Origin: JAVVHH01 sp965276815
Lineage (GTDB): Bacteria; Pseudomonadota; Alphaproteobacteria; Acetobacterales; Acetobacteraceae
DNA length: 64,000 nucleotides
Direction: 5' to 3'
NCBI GenBank assembly: GCA_965276815.1
Contig: CBDIBE010000011.1
Location: 310,001-374,000, forward strand
Shown piece after piece: positions 28,363 through 37,026 of the stretch. The position numbers and the translations under genes are program-made. How positions within the stretch are numbered: the stretch's first letter is position 1; every line of letters begins with the position of its first letter. The notes beneath the pieces are model-generated. The model made no database searches, was not told the origin of the DNA, and saw only the letters and a program-made list of their open reading frames with translations.

Positions 28363-29283
28363 TTGTACATCTCCCGCTTGATTGGGTCGGCCATCTTGGC
28401 ATCCGGCCTGCTGTTCCCCCTGTCGCCGGTGCTCGCGCAAGGGAGCCCCGGCTACTTCATTCCGCCGTCCGGGCAATCGGCCCCGGCCCGGCCGGCGGGA
28501 CGGCCGGCGCCGCGCGTGGCTGCGCCGACCCAGCAATTCGTACCCCCGCCGCCGCCGGGCCCGATCGCCGGCCCGGCGGCCGACGAGCCCCCGCCGGGAC
28601 CGCCGCAGCAGATGCAGCTGCCGCCGGCCCCCGATCTGCCGCCGATGCCGAAGGGCACCCCGCCGCCAGCGGCGGTGATCGGCGTGCTCGGGATCCCGGA
28701 CATCATGCGGATCTCCTCGGCGGCGCAGCAAGTCGAACGGATCATCGGCGAACGGCGTGAGAAGCTCAGCCAGGACGCGCAGAAAGAGCAGGCGGTCTGG
28801 CGCGAGATGCAACAGGCGCTGGCCAATCAGCGCGGCGGCCTGAACCCGGAGCAGATCCGCGCCAAGGAGCGTGAGCTGCAGGAGCGGATCACCACCGCAC
28901 AGCGCGTGTTCCGCGACCGCAACCGGATCATCCAGGAAGCCGGCCAGTACGGCTTGGCGCAGATCGAGCGCATGCTGATCTCGGTCATCCGCGAAGTCGC
29001 CGAGAGCCGCGGGATGAACCTGGTGCTGCACCGGGCGCAGGTGGCGTTGAACGTCAACGAGTTCGACATTACCGGGCAGGTGGTCGAGCAGCTCAACAAG
29101 GTGCTGCCGAGCGTGGTCCTGCCGCCGGAGGGCGTGGAACCGCCGACGATCGCTGTAGCCCAGACGCCCGGTGCGACCCCGGCGACCATCACGCCGGGAA
29201 CGCCCGCGCCGACGGCGGCCCCGGCCGCTGCGCCGCCGCCGCCGAGTGCGCCCGTCCAAGGCGCCGGCACGCCTCGCCGGTAA
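28363..29283 (+). CDS. OmpH/Skp-family periplasmic chaperone with proline-rich extensions
   Basis: Skp-like proteins hold unfolded outer membrane proteins in the periplasm. The TTG at 28363 gives a signal peptide ending in SPVLAQG. The Skp core runs from about residue 103 (VIGVLGIPDIMRISSAAQQV) to about 245, with the expected coiled-coil arms rich in Gln, Glu and Arg (QQALANQRGGLNPEQIRAKE). The 306-residue length is well above the usual 160-200 because of a proline-rich segment between residues 30 and 100 and a Pro/Ala tail after about 250. It directly follows bamA. Confidence 0.85.
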   Translation: MYISRLIGSAILASGLLFPLSPVLAQGSPGYFIPPSGQSAPARPAGRPAPRVAAPTQQFVPPPPPGPIAGPAADEPPPGPPQQMQLPPAPDLPPMPKGTPPPAAVIGVLGIPDIMRISSAAQQVERIIGERREKLSQDAQKEQAVWREMQQALANQRGGLNPEQIRAKERELQERITTAQRVFRDRNRIIQEAGQYGLAQIERMLISVIREVAESRGMNLVLHRAQVALNVNEFDITGQVVEQLNKVLPSVVLPPEGVEPPTIAVAQTPGATPATITPGTPAPTAAPAAAPPPPSAPVQGAGTPRR

Positions 29284-29303
29284 CGGCGAGGCCGGCTGAG
29301 CGC

Positions 29304-30359
29304 ATGCAGGACAGCGTTTCCGGCCCCGGGGATCCGCGTTTCTTCGCCCGCACGGGACCGCACACGCTCGCCGCAGTGGCGCAAGCGGCGGGCGCGGACC
29401 CGGGCGCGCACGAGATGACCCTCTCCGGCGTGGCGCCGCTGCAGCTGGCGGAGCCGGACCAGGTCAGCTTTCTCGACAACCGGAAATACCTCGATCTGCT
29501 CGAACAAACGCGGGCGGGGGCGGTGATCGTGCACCCGGACCATGCCGGCAAGGTGCCCCCCTCAAGCGTCGCGCTGGTCACCAAGGCGCCGTATGTGGCC
29601 TGGGCGCACGTCGCCACACTGTTCTACCCGCGGCCGCCGGCGCAGCCCGGAATCCATCGGACCGCGGTCGTCGAAGCGGGCGCCGAGATCGATCCTTCCG
29701 CCGAGATTGGGCCGTTGGTGGTCATCGGCGCATCGGCGCGCATCGGGGCGCGGTGCCGGATCGGCGCCGGCGCGGTGATCGGGCCGGGTGTGGTCATCGG
29801 GCCGGATTGCCGGGTCGGCGCCCTCGTCAGCCTGAGCCACGCCTTGCTGGGTACCAGGGTGAACCTGCTGCCAGGATGCCGGATCGGCCAGGAAGGGTTC
29901 GGCTTCGCGCAGACGGAGTCTGGCTTCCTGACGGTGCCGCAACTCGGCCGCGTCGTCCTTGAGGACGACGTCGAGGTGGGGGCGAACAGCACGATCGACC
30001 GCGGATCGACGCAAGACACGGTGATTGGTGCGGGCTCGCGGCTGGATAACCTGGTTATGATCGGTCACAACGTACGAATGGGCCGTTGCTGCGTAGTGGT
30101 GGCGCAGGCGGGCATCTCGGGCTCGACGGTATTGGAGGATTTCGTCGTGGTCGCGGCGCAAGCGGGGTTGACCGGTCACCTCAAGCTGGGCAAAGGCGCG
30201 CGCATCGGAGCGCAAGCGGGGGTGATGGCGGACGTGCCGGCGGGCGCGGACGTGGTCGGCAGCCCGGCCGAGCCGGTCCGAGACTTCTTCCGCGGGGTCG
30301 CTACATTGCGCAAGCTGTCGCGGCGGCCCAAGAATGGCCGTAACGAGTCGTTGGAATAG
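29304..30359 (+). CDS. lpxD: UDP-3-O-(3-hydroxyacyl)glucosamine N-acyltransferase
   Basis: LpxD adds the N-linked hydroxyacyl chain in lipid A synthesis. The 351-residue protein has an N-terminal uridine-binding domain, then a left-handed beta helix of hexapeptide repeats (for example IGPGVVIGPDCRVGALV). The likely catalytic histidine is near residue 255 in VMIGHNVRMG. It ends with a short helical tail after PAEPVRDFFRG. It lies between ompH and fabZ, the normal order. Confidence 0.94.
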   Translation: MQDSVSGPGDPRFFARTGPHTLAAVAQAAGADPGAHEMTLSGVAPLQLAEPDQVSFLDNRKYLDLLEQTRAGAVIVHPDHAGKVPPSSVALVTKAPYVAWAHVATLFYPRPPAQPGIHRTAVVEAGAEIDPSAEIGPLVVIGASARIGARCRIGAGAVIGPGVVIGPDCRVGALVSLSHALLGTRVNLLPGCRIGQEGFGFAQTESGFLTVPQLGRVVLEDDVEVGANSTIDRGSTQDTVIGAGSRLDNLVMIGHNVRMGRCCVVVAQAGISGSTVLEDFVVVAAQAGLTGHLKLGKGARIGAQAGVMADVPAGADVVGSPAEPVRDFFRGVATLRKLSRRPKNGRNESLE

Positions 30360-30364
30360 TCACG

Positions 30365-30850
30365 ATGGATGGCAACGCACCCTATGCCGCGGAGGCGGCC
30401 ACCGAGGAGGCCGGTGAGCTCAACATCGCAGGCATCATGCACGCGATCCCGCACCGCTATCCGATGCTGATGCTCGACCGGGTCGTCGACATGATCCGAG
30501 ACCAGTCCGCGACCGGGGTCAAGAACGTCACCGCCAATGAGGGCTTCTTCCAGGGACATTTCCCCAACCACCCAGTAATGCCAGGCGTGCTGATCGTCGA
30601 ATCCATGGCGCAGACGGCGGCGGTGCTGGTGGTGGAGACGCTCGGCCCCGATGCGGCGGGCAAGCTGGTGTATTTCATGACGATCGAGGCGGCCAAGTTC
30701 CGCCGGCCGGTCGTGCCCGGTGACCAGTTGCGGATCCACGTGACCAAGGTACGGCGGCGCAACAATGTGTGGAAATTCAGCGGCGTGGCGCGGGTGGACG
30801 GGACGTCCGTGGCGGAAGCCACGTTCTCGGCCATGATCATGGACCGCTAG
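30365..30850 (+). CDS. fabZ: 3-hydroxyacyl-[ACP] dehydratase FabZ
   Basis: FabZ removes water from 3-hydroxyacyl-ACP in fatty acid elongation. The 161-residue hot-dog-fold protein has the catalytic histidine H30 in IPHRYPMLMLDRV and the glutamate E79 in MPGVLIVESMAQ, with GHFPNHPVMPG between. It is placed with lpxD and lpxA, which compete for the same hydroxyacyl-ACP pool. Confidence 0.95.
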   Translation: MDGNAPYAAEAATEEAGELNIAGIMHAIPHRYPMLMLDRVVDMIRDQSATGVKNVTANEGFFQGHFPNHPVMPGVLIVESMAQTAAVLVVETLGPDAAGKLVYFMTIEAAKFRRPVVPGDQLRIHVTKVRRRNNVWKFSGVARVDGTSVAEATFSAMIMDR

Positions 30851-30921
30851 TTTAGAAATACGTTACGCGCAGCAATAAACCTTGAATTGGACCGCACAAT
30901 ACGCCCTCGTAGAGTTCAGCG

Positions 30922-31779
30922 ATGCTCGATACCGTGACTCGATTCGGGACTAACACGCGCAACCCGGCGAGCGGGACGGCAATCCACCCTACCGCGATCG
31001 TCGAACCCGGCGCGGAGTTGGGTACTGGGGTGCAGATCGGCCCATGGTGCCATGTCGGCCCGGATGTGCGGCTGCATGACGGCGTGCGGTTAGTCTCGCA
31101 TGTGGTCGTGGACGGTCACACCACGGTCGGCGAAGGCGCGCTGCTCTACCCGTTCTGCACGGTGGGGCTCGCGCCGCAGGATCTGAAATACAAGGGCGAG
31201 GTGACGCGCTGCGAGATCGGGGCGAAGACGCAGGTGCGCGAACACTGCACGATTCATCGCGGCACGGTGACCGGCACCGGGCTGACGCGGGTCGGCGCGG
31301 GCTGCCTGCTGATGGCGGTGGTGCACGTGGCGCATGATTGCGAGATCGGCGACAGCGTGGTGATCGCCAATAACGTGGTCATGGGCGGCCATGTGACGAT
31401 CGGCACGGGCGCGGTGATCGGCGGCTCGGCGGCGATCCATCAGTTTGTGCGGATCGGCCGCGGCGCGATGGTCGGCGGCGTTTCCGGCGTGGAGGGGGAC
31501 GTAATCCCGTTCGGCAGCGTGATCGGCAACCGGGCGCGGCTGGCCGGGCTGAACGTGATCGGGCTGCGCCGGCGCGGGGTCGATCGGGCGGCGTTGATGC
31601 AGTTGCGCGCCGCGGTGCGGGCGTTGTTCTGGGGCGAGGGCGTGTTCGCGGACCGCATCGAGGCGGTGCGGCGCGATTTTGGCGATCAAACGCTGGCCGC
31701 CGAGATGCTGGAGTTCGCGTCGGCGCCGAGCAAGCGCGGCCTGATCCGCGTAGGCGCCCACGCGGAGGAGCAGGAGTAG
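30922..31779 (+). CDS. lpxA: Acyl-[ACP]-UDP-N-acetylglucosamine O-acyltransferase
   Basis: LpxA performs the first lipid A step, transfer of the 3-hydroxyacyl chain to UDP-GlcNAc. The 285-residue product is a left-handed beta helix of hexapeptide repeats, with the probable catalytic histidine near residue 138 in VVHVAHDCEIGD and IHRGTVTGTGLT before it. The C-terminal helical part (LRRRGVDRAALMQLRAAVRAL) is typical. The 71-base gap before it is AT-richer than its surroundings and may hold a promoter. Confidence 0.95.
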   Translation: MLDTVTRFGTNTRNPASGTAIHPTAIVEPGAELGTGVQIGPWCHVGPDVRLHDGVRLVSHVVVDGHTTVGEGALLYPFCTVGLAPQDLKYKGEVTRCEIGAKTQVREHCTIHRGTVTGTGLTRVGAGCLLMAVVHVAHDCEIGDSVVIANNVVMGGHVTIGTGAVIGGSAAIHQFVRIGRGAMVGGVSGVEGDVIPFGSVIGNRARLAGLNVIGLRRRGVDRAALMQLRAAVRALFWGEGVFADRIEAVRRDFGDQTLAAEMLEFASAPSKRGLIRVGAHAEEQE

Positions 31780-31798
31780 GCGGTTCCTACCCCACCGC

Positions 31799-31999
31799 TT
31801 AGTGGATCAGTCCAGCTCCGGCTGGAGCATACGGGTCGGCGACAGTACGCTCCGCTTCGTCGCGACAGGTCGTGATCGCCTCGCGGAGGGCCGCAAAGGT
31901 GCGAGGCAATGTCAGGCACGCGGCTTCTTCCGAGAGTACCTCTAGACAGCGGAGCAGCCCCTTTGGGGACACCTCCGCGTCGTCGTCTAAGCTACGCAT
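31799..31999 (-). CDS. Small hypothetical protein
   Basis: This 66-residue frame on the minus strand lies between lpxA and lpxI. The product is mildly acidic, with two short amphipathic helices (PKGLLRCLEVLSEEAACL and FAALREAITTCRDEAERT). It has no signal peptide and I do not recognise a family. I keep it because the gap otherwise contains no gene and codon usage looks ordinary. A perfect palindrome just upstream (32005-32020) could be its operator. It is reported as uncertain. Confidence 0.45.
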   Translation of the reverse strand: MRSLDDDAEVSPKGLLRCLEVLSEEAACLTLPRTFAALREAITTCRDEAERTVADPYAPAGAGLIH

Positions 32000-32004
32000 A
32001 GGAC

Positions 32005-32020
32005 CTCACAAAGCTGTGAG
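32005..32020. promoter_or_regulatory. Perfect inverted repeat in a divergent promoter region
   Basis: CTCACA and TGTGAG flank AAGC in the 65-base gap between the divergently transcribed small ORF and lpxI. The gap is richer in A and T than its neighbours. The position suggests an operator or a short hairpin; nothing identifies the binding protein. Confidence 0.35.
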
Positions 32021-32064
32021 CGGCTGAGTATAAGGGCTGGTCTGTTAATGCAAGTTAAATTGCT

Positions 32065-32913
32065 GTGGCGGTGAACCCGCGGCCGACCCTCGGGATTTTG
32101 GCGGGCGGTGGTCCGTTTCCCGGCCGGGTCGCGGCGGCGGCAGAGGCGGCCGGGCGGGACGTGTTCATCGTCGCCTTACGCGGCTTTGCCGAGCCGGAAG
32201 TGATCGGGCGCTTCTCGCATGCGGAGGCGCGGATGGGTGCTGCCGGCGAGATCTTGTCCTTACTGCGCCAGCATGGCTGCGCCGATCTGGTGCTGGTAGG
32301 ACCGGTGCGCCGCCCTTCCCTGCTTGACCTGCGGCCGGACGCCGAGGGCGCGAAGATCCTGGCCCGGATCGGCCGGGCCGCCTTCTCTGGCGATGACGGG
32401 CTGCTGGCGGCGGTCGTCCGCGTGCTGGGCGAAGAGGGTTTTCGCGTCATCGGCGCGCACGAGGTGCTAACGGAGGCGGTGGGGCCAAAAGGCGTGCTCG
32501 GCCGGGTCGAGCCGGATGCGGAAGCGCAGGCCGATATCGCCAGGGGCGCCGAAGTCGTCCGGGCGCTCGGCCGGGTCGATGTCGGCCAGGGCTGCGTCGT
32601 GCAACAAGGGATCGTGCTGGCGGTCGAAGCCATCGAGGGCACCGACGCGATGCTGTCCCGCGCCGCCGGCCTTCGCCGTCCCGGACCCGGCGGGATACTC
32701 ATAAAGCTGGTCAAACCCGGACAGGACCGCCGCGCCGACCTGCCGACCATCGGCCCGGCGACCCTGCACGCGGCTGCCGCGGCCGGTCTGCGCGGCGTGG
32801 CGTTCGAGGCGGGCGGGACACTGCTGACGGATCGCGAAGGCTGCGTGCACGCGGCCAACGCAACGGGGCTTTTCCTGATCGGCATCGAGGCCGATATTCC
32901 CGCCTCACCGTAG
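32065..32913 (+). CDS. lpxI: UDP-2,3-diacylglucosamine pyrophosphatase LpxI
   Basis: LpxI hydrolyses UDP-2,3-diacylglucosamine to lipid X, replacing LpxH in alphaproteobacteria. The 282-residue protein has the N-terminal TLGILAGGGPFPGRVAAAA, VGPVRRPSLLDLRPD, and the highly conserved GQGCVVQQGIVLAVEAIEGT followed by DAML. The start is a GTG (VAVNPRPTLG). In most relatives lpxB follows lpxI; here the next gene is gloA. Confidence 0.92.
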   Translation: MAVNPRPTLGILAGGGPFPGRVAAAAEAAGRDVFIVALRGFAEPEVIGRFSHAEARMGAAGEILSLLRQHGCADLVLVGPVRRPSLLDLRPDAEGAKILARIGRAAFSGDDGLLAAVVRVLGEEGFRVIGAHEVLTEAVGPKGVLGRVEPDAEAQADIARGAEVVRALGRVDVGQGCVVQQGIVLAVEAIEGTDAMLSRAAGLRRPGPGGILIKLVKPGQDRRADLPTIGPATLHAAAAAGLRGVAFEAGGTLLTDREGCVHAANATGLFLIGIEADIPASP

Positions 32914-32981
32914 TGGTCCGATCCGGACGCTTGATTGCCAAGCGTCCGGTGAATCGGTCCACCAAAAACCGGAGATAAACG

Positions 32982-33377
32982 ATGAGCGAGTCACGGCTGC
33001 TGCACACCATGCTGCGCGTCAAGAATTTGGACCGCAGCGTCGAGTTCTACACCAAGCTGCTCGGCATGAAGGAGCTGCGCCGCCGCGATGTGCCGGACGG
33101 CAAGTACACCCTTGCCTTCGTTGGCTACGGCGACGAGAGCAGCACGTCGGTCATCGAGTTGACCTTCAACTGGGACCAGACGGATGGCTACGACGTCGGC
33201 GACGGGTTCGGCCACCTCGCCGTCGGCCTGCCCGATGTCTACAAGGCCTGCGAGGAGCTGAAAAAGGCCGGCGCCAAGATCACGCGCGAGGCCGGGCCGG
33301 TGAAGTTCGGGACGACGGTGATCGCTTTCGTCGAGGATCCGGATGGCTACAAGGTCGAGCTGGTTCAGCGCAGCTGA
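32982..33377 (+). CDS. gloA: Lactoylglutathione lyase (glyoxalase I)
   Basis: GloA converts the methylglyoxal-glutathione hemithioacetal to S-lactoylglutathione. The 131-residue protein shows the four metal ligands of the vicinal-oxygen-chelate fold: H8 in LLHTMLRV, E59 in SVIELTFNW, H78 in GFGHLAVGL and E126 in YKVELVQ. The spacing fits the Ni/Co-type short enzymes. It is followed by ycjX with a stop/start contact. Confidence 0.94.
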   Translation: MSESRLLHTMLRVKNLDRSVEFYTKLLGMKELRRRDVPDGKYTLAFVGYGDESSTSVIELTFNWDQTDGYDVGDGFGHLAVGLPDVYKACEELKKAGAKITREAGPVKFGTTVIAFVEDPDGYKVELVQRS

Positions 33378-33421
33378 GCTTTGCGCTCGATTGGCTGACG
33401 GGACGAACCGTCCGCGTCGGC

Positions 33422-34714
33422 GTGACGGGGCTGGCGCGGGCGGGCAAGACGGCATTCCTGACCTCGGTGGCCGCGAACCTGCTGGCACTGGGCGCGGGTA
33501 GGCCGGTCTTGCCCTCCGTCACCGAACGGCTCGCCGGGCGGCGCGCCTCGATCACCATCGCACCGGCCGGGGCGGCCGATTTGCCGCGCTTCGATGTCGC
33601 GCGAAATCTCGCCGCCCTCGCCGCCGATCCACCGTCCTGGCCGGCGCGCACGGATGCGGCGTCGATGCTGGCGCTGGACCTGGTCGTGCCGTGGTCCGGC
33701 CTGCTCGGCAACCTGCCGCCGCAGCGGGTTCGCCTCGAGTTCCTCGATTATCCCGGCGAGTGGCTGCTCGATCTGCCGTTGCTGCAGATCCCGTTCGACG
33801 ACTGGTCGGAGTCGGTGCTCCGCCGGCTGGAGTCCCGGCCGGAGGCGGCGGAGTTCCTCGCCTTCGCCACCGCCCTGCCGCAGGGCGCGCCAGCCGACGA
33901 GGCGCTGGCGGCGACCGGCCATCGGCTCTACCGGGCACTATTGCACCGCCTGCGTGATGGGGCTGGGCTCGTCCTGCTGCAACCGGGGCGCTTTTTGATG
34001 CCCGCGCCGGGCGCTGAGCCCGCTTGGATGGAGTTCTTCCCGCATCGCGGGCAAGGCCGCCTGCACGACCTGATGGGCCGCCGTTACGCGGCCTATGTGG
34101 AAGCGGTGCAACGCGACCTGTCCGCTCCGCTCTTCGGCAATCTCGACCGGCTCGTGGTCCTGGTCGACCTGCTCTCCGCACTGGCGGCGGGCGAGGCCGC
34201 CTTTCGCGACGCCAGCACCGCCCTGGCCGAGGCCGCATCCGCGCTGCGGTGGGAGCGGAACTGGTTGGAGACCGTGCTGGCGCTCGGCCGCCTGCAACTG
34301 CCGCCCCGCGTGGTGTCGCGGGTCGCCTTCGCCGCGAGTAAGGCCGACCATGTCGGTGAGCGACAGCGCGGCAACCTGGCCGCCCTGCTCCGCTCGGTCG
34401 CCGCGCCGAACGTCGACGATGTGCGGGCCGCCTATTTCGCCGTCGGCGCGGTCCGCTGCACCGAGGACATCGTCATCCAAGTCGGCGAGCACGCGCTGTC
34501 CGCAGTGCGCGGACGCCGGATCGGCGACGAGAAGCCCGCCCGCTCCTACCCCGGCGAGGTCCCAGACAAGCCGCCGGGCCCGGACTTTTGGGAGCACAAA
34601 TTCCTGCAGCTGCCCATATTCGAGCCGCTACGCCTGCCGGATGGCGGCCGCGGCGGCGTGCCGAATATCGGACTGGACGCGCTGCTGGCGTTTCTGCTGG
34701 AAGACGTGCTGTGA
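33422..34714 (+). CDS. ycjX: YcjX-family P-loop NTPase
   Basis: The product matches YcjX, a stress-linked GTPase-like ATP/GTP-binding protein of unknown target. The P-loop is GLARAGKT, followed by LALDLVVPWSGLLG, RLEFLDYPGEWLLDLPLL and, near the end, FWEHKFLQLPIFEP. With the GTG at 33422 the P-loop begins at residue 3, which cuts off the first beta strand. The same frame is open upstream and reads LDWLTGRTVRVGVTG back to a CTG at 33374 that overlaps the gloA stop. The true start is therefore probably upstream, perhaps that non-standard CTG. It is co-transcribed with the DUF697 gene. Confidence 0.85.
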   Translation: MTGLARAGKTAFLTSVAANLLALGAGRPVLPSVTERLAGRRASITIAPAGAADLPRFDVARNLAALAADPPSWPARTDAASMLALDLVVPWSGLLGNLPPQRVRLEFLDYPGEWLLDLPLLQIPFDDWSESVLRRLESRPEAAEFLAFATALPQGAPADEALAATGHRLYRALLHRLRDGAGLVLLQPGRFLMPAPGAEPAWMEFFPHRGQGRLHDLMGRRYAAYVEAVQRDLSAPLFGNLDRLVVLVDLLSALAAGEAAFRDASTALAEAASALRWERNWLETVLALGRLQLPPRVVSRVAFAASKADHVGERQRGNLAALLRSVAAPNVDDVRAAYFAVGAVRCTEDIVIQVGEHALSAVRGRRIGDEKPARSYPGEVPDKPPGPDFWEHKFLQLPIFEPLRLPDGGRGGVPNIGLDALLAFLLEDVL

Positions 34715-35553
34715 AGCCCGCCCCTTTCTTTGAGCTGGAGGAGCAAGCGGCGCCGCGGCTCGAACCCGAGCTCGTGCCCGTCGTGACCGACCCGGCGCCG
34801 CGCTGGGGCACCGGGCATTTCGCCCTGGCCGGAGCGGTGGTGCTGGCCGCCGGGTTCGCCGTGCTGGAGGCCGGGAATTTCGTCACCGACCAGTTCCTTC
34901 GCGCTGACTGGCTGGGCTGGCTCACGCTGGCGGTCTCGGTCGCCGGGTTCGGGCTGCTCGGCGCTGGGATCTGGCGCGAGCTGCGGGCGCTGTTCGCGCT
35001 GCGCCGGGTCGACCGGCTGCGCGCCGACCTTGCCTCGGGCGAGGCGATCCGGATCGCCGACGCCGCGCGGAGCTGGGCTGAGACGGTGGATCCCGCCCTG
35101 CTGCCGGCGCTGCGGGCCGTCAACGACCCCGACGCCATGCTGGGCCTGCTCCGGGCGGGACCCGGCGAGACCTTGCGCGCCTCTGCCGACGGGCTGGCGC
35201 GCAGCGCGGCGGTCCAGGTCGTGGCGGGCATCGCGGCGATGCCGTCGCCGTCGCTGGACGTGATGCTCGTCGCCTGGCGCGGAGTGCGGCTGATCCGGCA
35301 AATCGGCTCGCTCTACGGCGTGCGGCCCGGTCTGCTCGGCACCTTGGCATTGCTGCGCCGAACGGCGCTGGCCGCGACCCTCGTGGGCGCCGCCGAGATT
35401 GCCGGCAACACCGCCGCCCGCGCGGTGCTCTCGAGCCCGCTGATCGCGCACGCGCTCGGCGAGGTCGCGGGGGCCGGCGTGGCCGCACGGCGCATGCTGG
35501 TGTTGGGGCGGGCCGCGGCGGCGGCGTGCGATCCGATGTCGCCCAAGGGTTGA
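34711..35553 (+). CDS. ycjF: YcjF-like DUF697 membrane protein
   Basis: This 280-residue protein follows ycjX with a GTGA overlap, as in E. coli ycjXF. It has two N-terminal membrane helices (about residues 38-58 and 70-92) and the DUF697 region, with SAAVQVVAGIAAMPSPSLD and RGVRLIRQIGSLYGVRPG. The function is unknown; the pair belongs to stress regulons in other bacteria. The GTG start is the only good one. Confidence 0.85.
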   Translation: MKPAPFFELEEQAAPRLEPELVPVVTDPAPRWGTGHFALAGAVVLAAGFAVLEAGNFVTDQFLRADWLGWLTLAVSVAGFGLLGAGIWRELRALFALRRVDRLRADLASGEAIRIADAARSWAETVDPALLPALRAVNDPDAMLGLLRAGPGETLRASADGLARSAAVQVVAGIAAMPSPSLDVMLVAWRGVRLIRQIGSLYGVRPGLLGTLALLRRTALAATLVGAAEIAGNTAARAVLSSPLIAHALGEVAGAGVAARRMLVLGRAAAAACDPMSPKG

Positions 35554-35649
35554 GCGTCCCCTAGTTCTGTTTGCGGAAGCCTCAAGCTCGCCCTAGTCTC
35601 ACCCGAGATGACGCGGACCAATCCGCGCGTTCGACAGGGAGAAACGGAG

Positions 35650-37026
35650 ATGGGCAGCACGAGGCGGCAATTCATAGCTGCGTCGACCGTGGCCGGGTTG
35701 GGCGCCACGCTGGCGAAACGGCCCGCTCGAGCAGCAGGAACAACGCTCACGCTGTGGTGGAACCAGGGCTTCTACCCCGCCGAGGACCAGGCGTTCCGCG
35801 ATACGGTCGCACAATGGGAAAAGGCGAGCGGCAACACGGTCAACCTGACCTTCTACAACGGCTCCGACCTGCCATCGAAGATCATCGCGGCGCTGACCAC
35901 GGGCGACGTGCCCGACCTCTGCTACGTCGATAACGGCGACTTCCTGCTATTGCCGCAGGCTGCCTGGAACGACCAGCTCACCGATGTCAGCGACGTCGTC
36001 GACACGCAGAAATCCGAATACAGCCAGACCGCGCTGACCGCCGCGCGGCTCTACAACAACGTCAGCCACAAGCGCTCCGACTACGGCGTGCCGCTCAAGC
36101 AGCAGGCGCTGCATTTCTCGGTATGGAAGCCGATGGTCGAGCAGGCCGGCTTCCAGTGGAGCGACGTGCCGAAGGATTGGGACGCGTATTTTAAGTTCTT
36201 CGAGACCGTGCAGCAGAAGCTGCGCGCCAAGGGCCAGCGCGTGTACGGCCTGGGCTATTCGCTGGCCACCAAGGATTCCGACAGCACTTACCTATTTAAC
36301 CAGTTCCTGGTGACTTATGGCGGCGGCGGCATCGTCACGCCCGACGGCAAGCTGCACGTGGATGATCCGAAGATCCGCAAGGCGGCAGTCGACGCGCTGA
36401 CCGCGCTCACCACGCCCTACAAGGAGGGTTTCGTGCCGCCGGGCGCGATCAATTGGGGCGATCCGGACAACAACAGCGCCTTCTACGCCAGGCAGATCGT
36501 CATGACACCAAACGCCACGATCTCGATCGCGGTGGCGCAGATGGAGAAGACCAAGCAATACTACGACGAGATTCGCACCATGGCGATGCCGGTGGGCCCA
36601 GACGGCAAGGCGGTGACCAGCCTGGTTTCGGTCAAGCTGGCCTTCATTCCGAAAGCGGCGAAGAACGCGGACGCCGCCAAGGATTTCCTGAAATACCTCA
36701 TCCAGCCGAAGACGCTCGGCCACTACCTCGCCGAGGCGCGCGGCCGCTGGCTCCCGGTCATGCCTTCCATTGTCAAGGATGACCCGTATTGGACCGACCC
36801 GAAGGACCCGCATCGCCCCGTGGCTGTCAAGCAGGAGATCGACGGGCCGACCATGCCGTGGTTTCAGTCGTTCAACCCAGCCTATGCCGACGTGAACGCG
36901 CAGCAGATCTGGGGTAAGGCCGAGGCCAACGTCATGCAGGGCGGGATGACGCCGGACAAGGCGGTCGACCAGGCTGCCGCCGACATCAAGGCGGCATTCG
37001 CCAAATACCCGGTCCCGTCCGAGTAG
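35650..37026 (+). CDS. Sugar ABC transporter substrate-binding protein (Tat-exported)
   Basis: This is a cluster-B (MalE/UgpB-like) periplasmic binding protein of 458 residues. The N terminus has a twin-arginine motif STRRQFIAAS followed by a hydrophobic stretch ending in ARAA, so it is probably exported folded by Tat. The mature part begins LTLWWNQGFYPAEDQAF, typical of carbohydrate binders. The ATG at 35650 follows GGGAGAAACGGAG. It heads an operon with two permeases; the ligand cannot be told from sequence. Confidence 0.88.
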   Translation: MGSTRRQFIAASTVAGLGATLAKRPARAAGTTLTLWWNQGFYPAEDQAFRDTVAQWEKASGNTVNLTFYNGSDLPSKIIAALTTGDVPDLCYVDNGDFLLLPQAAWNDQLTDVSDVVDTQKSEYSQTALTAARLYNNVSHKRSDYGVPLKQQALHFSVWKPMVEQAGFQWSDVPKDWDAYFKFFETVQQKLRAKGQRVYGLGYSLATKDSDSTYLFNQFLVTYGGGGIVTPDGKLHVDDPKIRKAAVDALTALTTPYKEGFVPPGAINWGDPDNNSAFYARQIVMTPNATISIAVAQMEKTKQYYDEIRTMAMPVGPDGKAVTSLVSVKLAFIPKAAKNADAAKDFLKYLIQPKTLGHYLAEARGRWLPVMPSIVKDDPYWTDPKDPHRPVAVKQEIDGPTMPWFQSFNPAYADVNAQQIWGKAEANVMQGGMTPDKAVDQAAADIKAAFAKYPVPSE

